The translations under genes and the position numbers were made by a program. From positions 62,001-126,000 of the forward strand of contig JAIXMG010000001.1 in NCBI GenBank assembly GCA_025201345.1: a DNA stretch of 64,000 nt, read 5' to 3'. Below the pieces are notes generated by a model. It was not told the origin of the DNA. It saw only the letters and a list, made by a program, of their open reading frames with translations, and did not search any database. The number at the start of each line of letters is the position of its first letter. The stretch's first letter is position 1. Positions 12,790 through 23,062 of this stretch are shown one piece after another. Source of the stretch: Thamnidium elegans (lineage: Eukaryota > Mucoromycota > Mucoromycetes > Mucorales > Mucoraceae).

Positions 12790-13359
12790 ATGCGTTTCAC
12801 AGTAATCTCTCTTGGTATTATCGCTGCTGTTATGATCAGTTCTGCCCATGCTATTGGTGGCGTTGACGGTGAAGCTGCTTCGGATGTCGTTGATAAAGGC
12901 AAAGATATTGTTGGTAAAGGCAAAGATATTGTTGATAAAGGCAAAGATATTGTTGATAAAGGCAAAGAAGGCGCTGGAGAGGTAGCTGAAGAGGCAGCTG
13001 AAGAGGCAGCTGATGAGGCTGGTAATACAATTGACCGACTTAGATATATTACCGGAAAACTCGGTGATACTGTCTCTGAAGCTAAAAATGGTGCCTCTCA
13101 GGTTAAAGCAGCTGCTTCTGGTCCGTATGTTGCTCGTAGATCCTTCTTGGTTCGTAGAAATTTAGGTCGCGCTGTTTATAAACGTCATAGTAGATCTGAT
13201 AGAGACTCTCAAGTTAGTAAAAGATTCAAAGAATATGAGAAAGATGAAGATGAAGATGAAGATGATGAAGACGAAAATGAAGATGATGAAGACAAAAACA
13301 ACAAAAACAAGAGTTTTAAAGTCAATCAAGGCACTATCAATCATCGTGATTCTATTTAA
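12790..13359 (+). CDS. Secreted acidic repeat protein, family member A (no known family)
   Basis: I do not recognise this 189-residue protein. It is a single exon. The N-terminus MRFTVISLGIIAAVMISSAHA is a clear signal peptide with a likely cut after AHA (residue 21). Tandem copies of a unit close to KGKDIVD follow (residues 36-59), then an Ala/Glu stretch. A basic motif VARRSFLVRRNLGRA (residues 114-128) comes next. The C-terminal part is rich in Asp/Glu (DEDEDEDDEDENEDDED). RR pairs offer possible Kex2 sites. Member B at 14639 shares the MRF..SLG signal-peptide start, the same motif and an acidic body, so the two look like tandem paralogues. A structural or ion-binding extracellular role is only a guess. 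Confidence 0.8.
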   Translation: MRFTVISLGIIAAVMISSAHAIGGVDGEAASDVVDKGKDIVGKGKDIVDKGKDIVDKGKEGAGEVAEEAAEEAADEAGNTIDRLRYITGKLGDTVSEAKNGASQVKAAASGPYVARRSFLVRRNLGRAVYKRHSRSDRDSQVSKRFKEYEKDEDEDEDDEDENEDDEDKNNKNKSFKVNQGTINHRDSI

Positions 13360-14638
13360 AAAAAATTATATTAATCCATTTTTTAGCACTGTCAATTTTC
13401 TTCAGTCTAGTAGTCAAAATATGTGTGCCTCCCTTTCTTTGGTCTCTATTTTATTAATAAAGAACTTATACGTATTTTATTTAAAAAATAAAATGTCGCT
13501 TAATATGAAATAACTTAATTTCTTTTGTTTGAACGTAATTTGTATCAAGACCAATTACACATACAGAATATTAGTCAGTTACTCTTCCCCCTCCCCCTTT
13601 TTTTTTTTTTTGTACATGGAGCGCTAAGTCGTGTGGGAATACCTCCTCTCTGTTTTTTTTTTTTTTTTGCCCCAACCCCTTCCCTCTCTCCCTTTCACTT
13701 TCACTTTCATTTTTTATGTGTATAACTTACAAAGGAAAAAGAAAGAAAGCCGAACTTTTTATCTCAAAATAGATTATATTTATTCCAATGAGTTCTGATA
13801 CAATTTAAATATTACAAGCAATTTTTTAAAGAAAAATACTGCATTAAACCAATGTGGTTCATGCAAAACAAGAAGAAAAAAGCTAAACTTGTTTGGGATA
13901 AATGTCATGTTGTCTCAAAAAGAATAGTTACCATCACTTGTAAAATAAAAAGGATTTTAATGTCTTTCTACTCTCTATAAGCAAGGAGAAATAAATTTAT
14001 GGTGCTTTAATCTACTTACAGTATTATTTTTTCTTTCTTTCTTAAGAAAGGCTCCTATATATCTTTTAACAACTAATTATGGAGAGGAGAGGTGAGTTAA
14101 TGTTAAGCATGATAAATTAAAAAATTGGACATCATATTGTGACAGCATAAAGTCACCTAATATACTAAATATATACATGTTAAAATGTTTTTTTTTTTCT
14201 TGTCTCCTAAAGATTTGCTTTTATTAAAAAGATAGAGAGAAAAAAGAGACAAATAGGAGACTAAAGTAAGCTAGCAAAAGGGTAAATGCATTTATTTATG
14301 TAGAGTAAATCAATGTTTATCTGTTTTTGTCGTTGTTTATAGTTTTGTGTAATATAAACAATGATGGAAACTCAAGAAATCACTTGTCGAATTTTAAAGA
14401 TGCAAACAAATATATTTTTTTCTAATAAAAAGATAATGTCTATCGTATTCTTCTCCTTTTTTTTTTTTACTTCCAGTAAATGATATATTGTTCCTTTTAT
14501 ATTTAACTTCTCCTTTTTTTTTTTTTTTTATAGCATATATAAAGATGAAATAGTTTTTGACACTTCATTTTTTTTTTTTTTTTTTTTTTTCAGTATAATT
14601 TTTGATTTATATATATATATTTTATACCAAACTTTATA
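13360..14638. other. Intergenic region between the two acidic secreted genes
   Basis: About 1.28 kb of AT-rich sequence with no supported gene. It holds several poly-T tracts (13600-13613, 13651-13668, 14566-14590) and a CTTTCA microsatellite near 13692-13710. A TATATAAAG string at 14536-14544 lies about 95-100 bp upstream of the second gene's ATG and probably acts as its TATA box. Confidence 0.45.
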
Positions 14639-15856
14639 ATGCGTTTTAATATTCTTTCTCTTGGCTTGGTTGCTACCATGATCATGGCATATACTGTCAA
14701 TGCAGAGCCCGGAGCTACCGATATCCGTGTGACACGTAAAGCTTTCTTGTCTCGTAGAAAATTAGGTCATGCTGCTCACGCACGTCGTCATGATGATTCT
14801 GTGGAAGAGGAAACTAGCTGGGATGATCAAATAGATGAAACTGAATGGGATAATCAAGTAGCTGAAAATGCATGGGATGATGAGAGTCAGTGGGATGATC
14901 AAAACGAATGGAACGACGATGAGGAAGACGAAGAAGATGAAGACGAAGAAGATGAAGATGAGGAAGATGAAGACGAAGAAGATGAAGATGAAGAGGATGA
15001 AGATGAAGAAGACGAAGACGAAGACGAAGACTATGATATTGATTATGATGTCTATGATTTTAACTACAATAATAATGCTGATTACGATAATAATTATGAC
15101 AATAATTACGATAATAATTACGATAATAGTAATGATGATCAATGGAATGAAGAAGAGAATATCGATGATGGTCAATGGGACGAGGAAGAGAATACCAATG
15201 ATGATGATGGCCAATGGGATGAAGAAGAGAATACCAATGATGATAGTGAAGATATTGCTGACAATCAAGCTGACGATAATCAAGCCGGTGATAATCAATA
15301 CTATGACGCTGACGCACTTGAAGAAGAATTACAAGCTTATAACATCGAATATCAGCCTGATGAAAACGATTACTATAACAGCAAAGATTTTGCGAACGGT
15401 GATAAGGCTTTCTTTAATGATTTATACGACGGTCAGGCTGCTGATCAACAGTATCAAAACAATGAAAATGATAAATATGAAGATGTAGAAGAGCAATCAC
15501 ACACCGCTGTGCAACGTCGTCACGAACAAGCTTCAGTAGAGGCTCCAGTACAAGCTACTGATTTCACTCCTACCGGATTATATGGCATAACTGGAGAAGA
15601 ATATCTTTCAGAAGAAGAACAAATAATTGCTGAAGAAGAAGCACAGGAAGAAGAAACACGGGAAGAGGAGGAGGAAGAGGAGGAAGATGATGAGGAAGAT
15701 GATGAAGAAGAAAATGATGACGATGAGGAAGACGAAGAAGATGATAAGGAAGAAGAAGAGGAAGAGGCTGCTGAAGAGGCTGCTGTCAAAGAGGCTGCTT
15801 TGGAACAAGCTGCCCAGCAATCGACCGCTGAGCCTGTTGTCCGTCGTCGTCGTTAA
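14639..15856 (+). CDS. Secreted, extremely acidic repeat protein, family member B
   Basis: Unrecognised 405-residue single-exon protein. The signal peptide MRFNILSLGLVATMIMAYTVNA matches member A in its first residues (MRF..SLG). The mature protein begins close to VTRKAFLSRRKLGHA (residues 31-45), the counterpart of VARRSFLVRRNLGRA in member A. Trp/Asp repeats follow (WDDQ, WDNQ, WDDE, WNDD), then a long Glu/Asp run, a Tyr/Asn/Asp repeat (DNNY), and three units of about 15 residues with QWDEEENTNDD. A more complex middle leads to a second Glu/Asp run and a C-terminal RRRR. Several dibasic sites (RR at 39-40, 49-50 and in AVQRRHEQ) could be processed. High negative charge suggests cation or cell-wall binding, which is inference. 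Low complexity makes homology searches unreliable. Confidence 0.8.
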   Translation: MRFNILSLGLVATMIMAYTVNAEPGATDIRVTRKAFLSRRKLGHAAHARRHDDSVEEETSWDDQIDETEWDNQVAENAWDDESQWDDQNEWNDDEEDEEDEDEEDEDEEDEDEEDEDEEDEDEEDEDEDEDYDIDYDVYDFNYNNNADYDNNYDNNYDNNYDNSNDDQWNEEENIDDGQWDEEENTNDDDGQWDEEENTNDDSEDIADNQADDNQAGDNQYYDADALEEELQAYNIEYQPDENDYYNSKDFANGDKAFFNDLYDGQAADQQYQNNENDKYEDVEEQSHTAVQRRHEQASVEAPVQATDFTPTGLYGITGEEYLSEEEQIIAEEEAQEEETREEEEEEEEDDEEDDEEENDDDEEDEEDDKEEEEEEAAEEAAVKEAALEQAAQQSTAEPVVRRRR

Positions 15857-16512
15857 ATTTTTATTTATTTTATCTTATTTACCAAAACCCAGAACTTGGT
15901 ATATAGTACATTAGTCTTTTTAATAGTCTAGTAGTTGATCATAAAGATTTAGTATTTCATTTTTTTCCCCCTTTACATTTTTTTCATATATACATTTTTT
16001 TTTTTCCTTCGCTCTTTCACCTCATAAATGATTATAAATAAAATAACTAATAGTTTTTTTCTTAATATATTAATTAACAATTTGCGCGTATATACTTTAG
16101 TATAAGTAATTGTAATTTAATTACGTCAAGTAGTATACCGTAGTTTAGTAAATATTTATATATCTAACTAGATGTGTGTATCGTATTTTATTTTTATCCG
16201 ATCAAATGCACAAAAAAAAAAAATAGTGGCAACAATGATCGCATGCGGTAATTGTTATTTATTACTACCGCGCTTTTTTTGTGCGTGACACAACATTTAT
16301 TTTAACAGAATACATATATATCTAGTAATACAAGAAAAGAAAAAAAAATGCACGCACATATGGTACGAGCGAACTGTACAATTAAACTATTAAAGTGCGA
16401 CATACATTTATATCACAAAGTCTAATAACGTTTATAAACGCTTACTGATAAAAAATATAATATATATGGTGTTTTTTTTTCTTTAATAAATTATACATAT
16501 ATTTATTGAATA
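15857..16512. other. Intergenic region downstream of the acidic protein
   Basis: About 650 bp between convergent genes. I see only AT-rich sequence, poly-T/poly-A tracts and an 8-bp palindrome CGCATGCG (about 16239-16246). No gene or RNA was recognised. Confidence 0.4.
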
Positions 16513-17508
16513 TCATGGTCTTACTATAGTAGTAGGATTTCTGGAATAATACATATTGGTTCTTGATTTTTCTAAATCATTTACATTAATAGTATCCCGG
16601 GTATATTGTTCTAATTCTTGGTGATGACCAAACGATGAATTATTTTCTTTATCGTCCTTAGTTATAGCAAACGTTGAGCCGGTGTCACCAGCATCTTGAT
16701 GATGACTCTTTTGAGAAAGACTGGAAAAGAATCGACCAGACATAAATTCTATAACGAAGGCAGGAGGTGACCAAGTAAACATAAGGCATAAAATAAATCT
16801 TAAAATATAATCTAATACCAAAAGGGTATTAAAAGATTCGAAAGTTTGACAAAAGAACCAAACATACAAGACACCAAACGCACAATACCATAATGATTGG
16901 ATCAATAGAAACCAAACCTATATTTAGTTATTATTAGTCATTTGTATTATTTATCGTTTTTGTTTATACGTTACTCCCAACGATGTCGTTCTTGATTGCC
17001 CTTCATGAATCCGTTGACTTCTAAGATTGATAAGTGCTGAAAATGAGTACAAGTACGTTGTTCCATCACAAAAAATTGCCAATGTTACGCCTGTAACAAA
17101 CGCTGGTTTTATAGGATAATCATCATTTCGAACCAACAAGATAATAGTTTGGCATGCCAAACATAGTAAGGATCCAGAGAGTGTTATCACTCCAGCAAGA
17201 ACAAGTGGATTACTATACTGAACACTGCCCACTCTTAAATGTTTACCTATATCCAAGTTTAACCAAAAATGCAAGGTTAACATAAATGTTGTAGAGACCA
17301 GATACGAAAACGAATTCCATTTGTTCGGTACAATGTCCATATAATTTAGAATATTAACAGCACTGGCAGATAACGTGAGGATACTGAATACTAATAAAAT
17401 GTACCGTATTTTCTTTGGCTTATAATATGTTTTTAGTGCTATTAATATAGAAGCCGTTAGCTCTAGGAATCCAGATGTAATATATAAAGCAGCAATAGAT
17501 GAAACCAT
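16513..17508 (-). CDS. Seven-transmembrane orphan protein
   Basis: No family recognised. Two exons, 17508-16975 and 16917-16513, join in phase 0 (SLG-VWFLLIQSLW) and give 312 residues. Seven hydrophobic segments are visible, roughly IAALYITSGFLELTASILIA, YILLVFSILTLSASAVNI, FSYLVSTTFMLTLHFWLNL, VLAGVITLSGSLLCLACQTI, FVTGVTLAIFCDGTTYLYSF, LLIQSLWYCAFGVLYVWFF and LDYILRFILCLMFTWSPPA. Short loops and a hydrophilic C-terminal tail of about 75 residues follow the last segment. The topology is receptor-like, but none of the motifs of known GPCR classes was seen. It could equally be a transporter-like or lipid-binding membrane protein. It is convergent with the acidic secreted gene and has no informative neighbour. 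Confidence 0.75.
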
Positions 17509-17602
17509 AATGTTGAAAATAAGTTTATTGTTAAATCGTAAAAGTCTCTTTGGATATTTTCAAGTTAGGTCGGAACGCCCTTTTGGCGCTTATATGAAAA
17601 GA

Positions 17603-17636
<34 letters not shown>

Positions 17637-18951
17637 GTAAGGAAAAGCAGGACAAAAGAAAAATAATATGAAAGTTCTTTTGTGCTATTTTCGTTACATT
17701 GGGGTAACTTTATTATAATGATATAAAAAAGAATGAATAGTGTTACCGAATATTTATTCAACTACCCACAGACCTACCACAAAATAGCCTCAAGAGTTAC
17801 ACTGAATCTCTATGTTGAGTAATCTAGCCCCGTTTTTTTTTTAATAATTAAATAATGATTATAATAGGTAAAGATGGAAGCGAAAAAAAAAAAAAAAAGG
17901 TATTTCCGAACAATTTAAATAGACGAGTAAAATAAAACTTATCTTTTAGAAAGTAGGAGCTCTGATAAGCAGAAATAAAATAATAATGCTTATTTTCAAC
18001 AACAACAAAAAAATCTATTTAGATTTTAAGAATTATATTTTGACATTCAATTGTTTGTGCTAAGTTAGCATTTGTAATTCACAGTAGTGCAGTGCATAAC
18101 ATGAGAAAAGAACATGTAATGTAACGTAACAAAAAAAAACATAATTCCTATTTGTAATTTACATGACCCTTCTCTTTTTCGATCGATATCACTGATATGC
18201 AAGCATTTAACCTATTGTTTTATTAATGTGTATAAAATAAGATCTTTTTACTTTTTTTTTTTTTTTTTTTTTTTTTGCGGAAAAAGTATATTCTTGAATG
18301 AATAAAAGTGTAAGCTAATAATAATCTAAGATTTGATAAAAATAGTTTCTACATATATAACCAGATGAAAGAAAGATGACAGAACATAATTTAATTATTA
18401 AGTAATCTACCCAGGGGAACCCAAATCGTTTAGAAGTTATGGAAACCTCCTTTGGTTTATAGATTCCTTAAAGTTAGAACCAAAAGATAAAAGGAAAAGT
18501 GATATACAGTTTTGATAATATAAACTGTATAAACTCATAGATTATATACAGTATATATTTCCATCATTTTAAAATACTCGTCTCTCTCTTTCTTCTTTCC
18601 ATTAAAAGAAAGAATAGCGTATATCGAATCATAAATGACGTAATAAAATACATTGTTCTCATTGAAATTATCGTACAACATAGTACACATTTTCATCTAA
18701 GATATATATTTTAGTTTGGTGACGATTAATAATTAAACCAAAATATAAGTATAAAAGCGAGCCACCCCCTTTTTTTTCTCTCTGTAGATATAATTTTTAC
18801 CGTATTTAGAATAAAACAGAAACTATTAAAATAACGAGTACTCTATATTATGTGCTTTAATACATTCTTAAACACTAGATTCAAGAAGGAACGGCATGGT
18901 TACACGTAACTACATACACTATATTTTCAAAATAAAAGTAAAAAAGATGTC
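17509..18951. other. Gene-free AT-rich stretch before the tRNA
   Basis: About 1.44 kb. It contains an AT dinucleotide microsatellite (about 17605-17630), a poly-T run at about 18251-18276 and many short ATATA strings. I found no reading frame with protein-like composition and no RNA apart from the tRNA that follows. Confidence 0.45.
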
Positions 18952-19032
18952 GTCGCCTGCAGGATTTGAACCTGCGCAGGCAGAGCCTATATGATTTCTA
19001 GTCATACTCCTTAACCACTCGGACAAAGCGAC
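18952..19032 (-). tRNA. tRNA-Ser (anticodon AGA)
   Basis: Reading the minus strand, GTCGCTT pairs with a 3' AGGCGAC-type end (one G-U pair) to form the acceptor stem. The D-arm region TCCGAGTGGTTAAGG is typical of class II tRNAs. The anticodon stem TATGA/TCATA closes the loop CTAGAAA with anticodon AGA. A variable arm then leads to the T-arm CAGGTTCAAATCCTG. Length is 81 nt. No intron and no encoded CCA were seen. Confidence 0.93.
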
Positions 19033-19271
19033 TTTTTATATTTTAGTTTGCTTTAAAGAAAAACAGAAATTAAATTAAAAATAGAAATCAAAAATATCAC
19101 GTGAATATCACGCTTACATAATGTGATTGGATAAAATTGCATTACAAAATAGTTTATTGGCTTAGGGTTTATATATTAACTGTTGTAGTTAAAAACTATA
19201 ATCACTCATTTAAAATACAAGTATATTTATTTAATGTAAAGTTGGTATAATTCTTGTTTCTTTTTTTCTTT
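19033..19271. promoter_or_regulatory. tRNA upstream region with a telo-box-like string
   Basis: A short region between tRNA-Ser (-) and the 3' end of the dynactin gene. TTAGGGTTTA at about 19163-19172 matches the telo-box (AAACCCTAA), about 130 bp upstream of the tRNA. Whether it acts on the tRNA is unknown. Confidence 0.3.
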
Positions 19272-19875
19272 TTAGGAAGATTCAAGCTTTTTCAAATGAT
19301 TATATTTAGGCAAAACTTCACGAAGATAATCTAAATGTCTAGCATGTAACGTTGCTTGAGTCTATATATACGCGGTTAATTTTTATTATTTATAATAGAA
19401 TTTATACAATTTATCACTTACAGCTAAAGGCTCATTTTGTATTCTTCTTTTTGATTGTGAGCCATAAATAACAGTAAGATCGGCAATTGTTTCATTATTT
19501 TCTGTTGAACAGCCAGATCCAATAACACAATAGTTTCCTACAGCCGTACTTCCTAAGATTTTACCCCTCGCTTCTACAATATTGTTGTTTCCAATACGCG
19601 ATCCTTCTACGTCTATTATCTCTTTTTTTATCAGAATAAACGTATATACCATTATTATTATGCACTTACAACATCCTACTTCAAATTCATTATCGTCACC
19701 AATAACAAGTGGGGTTGAATTTCTAAGTAAGACAATTTGGTAAGATAATGTGAATCAGATCTACCGATTCAGACTTACTTGTTAAAGATGATAACATTTT
19801 CTTCAATAATATTGTTTTTTCCAATATAAATAGGTCCATTCTCTGCGATTACTCGACATTGAGGATGAAGTACAG

Positions 19876-19910
<35 letters not shown>

Positions 19911-20167
19911 GGAAAATATATATTAAGTCGAAAATTTATAATGCGTTTGATATTGTCATCGTTTTACCTGATCCTATTTTTCAAAAGGTTAGTGTTAGAA
20001 CAAATTAATGGATTCAACTTTTAATTTAGTTACCAATCGAGATCTCGCCTCGAAGTTCAGTTTCCTGACAAACAACTGATTTAATACCGGCTGTAATACG
20101 GTTTCTATCATATATAGTATTTTAAAGAATGATCTAACTACTAAAAGTTGAGAACTTACCTTGACAT
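19272..20167 (-). CDS. Dynactin subunit p27 (DCTN6)
   Basis: Left-handed beta-helix subunit of the pointed-end complex of dynactin, the cofactor of cytoplasmic dynein. Seven exons join in phase: 20167-20160, 20104-20034, 19973-19968, 19878-19779, 19722-19670, 19612-19422 and 19361-19272, giving 172 residues. Hexapeptide repeats are evident (IGSGTVLHPQCRVIAENGP, IGKNNIIEENV, IGDDNEFEVGCY, IGNNNIVEARGKI), followed by family segments TVIYGSQSKRRIQ and LPKYNHLKK. Two exons are extremely small: 8 nt carrying the ATG and a 6-nt internal microexon. Including the 6 nt keeps the spacing IGxxTV.HP seen in animal DCTN6. The gene is divergent from the rhomboid gene, with 137 bp between start codons. Confidence 0.92.
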
Positions 20168-20304
20168 GATGTAAAGAAAGGAGAAAAGTATATAAACACC
20201 TTTGAAACTCAGTTTTTTTTTAAAAGAAACAACTTACAAAGTCTGTTTTTTAATTTTTTGTTGGCACCTCTTTGTGTTTAAACTTTTTTTTTTTTTTTTT
20301 CTCA

Positions 20305-21657
20305 ATGAACCGAATTTTAATTTTAAATACGAAAAGAACACCTTTAATAAATAGGGCAGCCTATAGTAGATTTATTGCGACTTCTCGAGTGAATGTTAAA
20401 CCTCGTAATGTAGCACCACCTACGATGCAAACAGTGGTAACCCCACCAGCACCTAGAGGTTGGAGAAACGTTTCTGCTTTCCCTCATGTTCGATACGCAG
20501 GACCTATAATGTACGGTATAACACTTTCAGCCGCTAGTTTTATTACAGCCGGTATTGTATTTGATCGTAATCAGCAAACCCTTTGGGATCGTGTTCGAAA
20601 CCATTCACGTCAATGGCTAATGTTTGGATCTGCACAAGATGAAGAGTCCATTTTAGCCGAACTTTGGCAAGAGAAACGAGCAATGTTGACTGAAAAACGA
20701 CAAGTCATGTTACAAAACCTGGCACACCGACTTGATAAACTCAATATACCTCAAGATATCAAACGAGCCTTTTGGATGATTGGAGAAAAAATTGCAACCA
20801 TGTCAGAATCAGAAAAGACCCTGGCAGGAATTATTGCTATTAATACAGTTGTGTTTGCTCTTTGGCAAATTCCTCGTTTAACACCTTTTATGAGTAAATG
20901 GTTTTTACATTTGCCTGGTAGTAGACATAATATTACTTTATTAACTAGTTGTTTCTCGCATCAGGAATTTTTCCATTTTGCATTAAATATGGTTGGTTTA
21001 TGGTCATTTGGTAAAGTCATTCATGATACTCTCGGTAGAGAACAATTCTTGGCCATGTATTTAACTACTGGTATTGGCGCTAATGTTGTTAGCCATGCCT
21101 GTAGTTTGGCATTACGTAATTCCAGACCTTTAGCACCTAGTTTAGGTGCAAGTGGCGCAATTTATGGTTTGGTGGCCTCTACTGCTGTTTTACATCCTAA
21201 TTCTAGTATCAGTTTGATCTTTTTGCCAATGATTCCAATTAAATTAGGGTAAGACTTTTTTTTTATTTTATTTTTTTTATTTTAATCTGTCTTATTTACA
21301 TGTATATTAGATATGCACTTCCTGCTATTATGGGTTTCGATTTAGCTGGTATTGTGTTCAAGTGGAGAATGTTTGATCATTTTGTAAGTCAAATTCAATA
21401 TAGATGAATAATATATCAAATATATAATTAACAATTTTATCAAGGCACATTTGGCTGGTGCAAGTATTGGTATGGGTTACATGTACTATGGAGAACAACA
21501 TATTTGGGCACCTTTAATTCGTAAAATTCATCAAGTACGCGAGAATAGCGGTAACAACAATGGAGGAAAAGGCAACGGTGGTAATTTTTTGTGGACAGAA
21601 CCTAGACAATCAGAAAAAGTTCAAACAAGTAAATGGACTGGATGGTTTGGAAAATAA
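20305..21657 (+). CDS. Rhomboid protease, mitochondrial PARL/Pcp1 type
   Basis: Intramembrane serine protease of the inner mitochondrial membrane, whose yeast homologue processes dynamin-like Mgm1. Exons 20305-21248, 21311-21383 and 21445-21657 give 409 residues. The start at 20305 (MNRILILNTKRT) follows a poly-T tract and begins a basic, Ser/Arg-rich presequence that fits mitochondrial import. The membrane core holds HQEFFHFALNM, the catalytic serine in GASGAIYG (Ser283) and the catalytic histidine in AHLAGASIG (His341). An extra hydrophobic segment (YGITLSAASFITAGIVF) lies N-terminal to the core, as in PARL-type rhomboids. The C-terminal tail is Gly/Asn-rich. It shares a short divergent promoter with dynactin p27. 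Confidence 0.93.
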
Positions 21658-22309
21658 ATAATCGTAAAATAATAAAAAAAAATCAATTATAGAATTAATT
21701 ATTTTGCTTTATTTTTTTTTCGTTTTTGTTCAATGTTATAAAATAAAAAATATCGATTGCATTTTAGTGCCGGTGCTCCCTGGTAAATCACATCCCTATG
21801 AAGGGTGGGAGCCACAGCGTGGATAGCAAACATTAGAAGTCTTTGGTGGCGTTGTTGTTTAACGAGAAATTGGGCCGACAGAGCCAGTTCCACACTCGCC
21901 ATAAGCATTAAAACCCCAGTAAGGAAAAAAAAAAAGTCATGTGTTACTCCGGTATATGAGTGTCAAATTATACATAGTCCAGTTGTGGTTTGAAAAAATA
22001 TTGTATTTTTCTACTTTTTTTTTTTTTTTTTTTTTTCTTAGAAGTTTAAAATAAATAGTTTGTATTTCTGTATTATTTATATAATGCTCTTTGCTAGTTC
22101 ATGGTCATGTACAGTCATTTCAAAAAGTAAAGTCGCGGTTTTTGAGTTTGATGTCGTGCAAAAAATCTTGCTATCCAACAATGATGTCACTTGATCCAAA
22201 AATAAAGTCGTAATTGCCAAATAAATTTTTTTGGCACTTTTATTATATAAACGACACAATATTTCTATGTTCCTTTTTTTTTTCCAGTTTATTTACAGAT
22301 ATTCAAATG
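21658..22309. other. Intergenic stretch with a GC-richer island and transposon 5' flank
   Basis: Positions about 21765-21925 are clearly less AT-rich than the surroundings. The minus strand there is open for about 70 codons (MLMASVELALSAQFLV... at 21908-21699). I do not recognise the product and there is no promoter or 3' signal to support a gene. From about 22100 the sequence looks like the flank of the Tc1-like element that follows (TACAGTCATTTCAAAAAGTA, about 22110). Confidence 0.35.
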
Positions 22310-23062
22310 AGTATGCAATTTTTTTTACGAAGATGGACAAGGACATGTTGTTGATGAGAACGGAGTTGAACCCATGGACCTTGTTGTTGATGAAGAGCTA
22401 TTTGCTATCGAAACAATAAGTTCTCGTAGTTAATATCTAATTAATAAGCCTCCAGAAAGACCTATTCCTACGATGCATCCAGCTGCAGTTGAAAGAAATA
22501 GTAAAGATGTGATATGGAGTTATGCAATAAGCGACGATACACATTTTACTCTGATGACGAGAAAACTAGATTTTTTCATTTATTTTTTAGCAAGTGCTTA
22601 AGTGCTTCTGCTGCTGCAAGACAATGTCCGGGCAGCCCAGCGATGGGTCAAACGTTATCACGAAGATCCCGAAAGCATTTTCGAAAAGAAGAAAAAATCA
22701 GGTCGTCATCGTATCCTAAGAGAAGAGCATGAGCATTTTCTTTTAAATTACATTGATGAGAATACTATCTTGTCATGGATAATGCTCCTATCCATAGCTC
22801 AACTGATATAGGAAAATATATTCACTCTCGAGGATATCAGTATGTATATCTTCCTCCATATTCCCCTGAACTGAATCCAATCGAGCAGTTCTGGTCAGTT
22901 GTTAAGAGTAAAGTTAAACGAAATAAGTTTTTGGAAAAAGAATCGTTGGTGACTAGAATTAGCGAGGCATGTGATAGCTTGTATTTAAGTGATTTCAATG
23001 GCTTTGTTTTTCATTCTGTTAAATGTTTTTGGAAATGCCTCAACAAAGAGGCTATAAAATAA
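22310..23062 (+). pseudogene. Internally deleted Tc1-like (DDE_3) transposase
   Basis: The C-terminal half of the DDE domain is clear at 22775-23062: MDNAPIHSS with a catalytic Asp, then YLPPYSPELNPIEQFWSVVK with the last acidic residue. Upstream fragments are in other frames. An acidic leader occurs at about 22325-22430, then a helix-turn-helix-like stretch (YTFYSDDEKTR, SASAAARQ, AAQRWVKRYHEDPESIFEKK) at about 22540-22740. Only about 15 codons separate that stretch from the NAPIH motif, so roughly a hundred residues, including the first catalytic Asp, are missing. Several frame changes and stops are present. The copy is dead. It could be mobilised in trans only if its ends survive, and I could not find a matching right-hand inverted repeat. 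Confidence 0.8.

Noticed and set aside
15060..15820. Long open frames on the minus strand and in other frames across the acidic secreted gene
   Set aside because: They are shadows of Glu/Asp/Asn codon repeats (poly-Ser, Ile/Phe-rich or His/Tyr-rich products) and have no start context or splice structure of their own.
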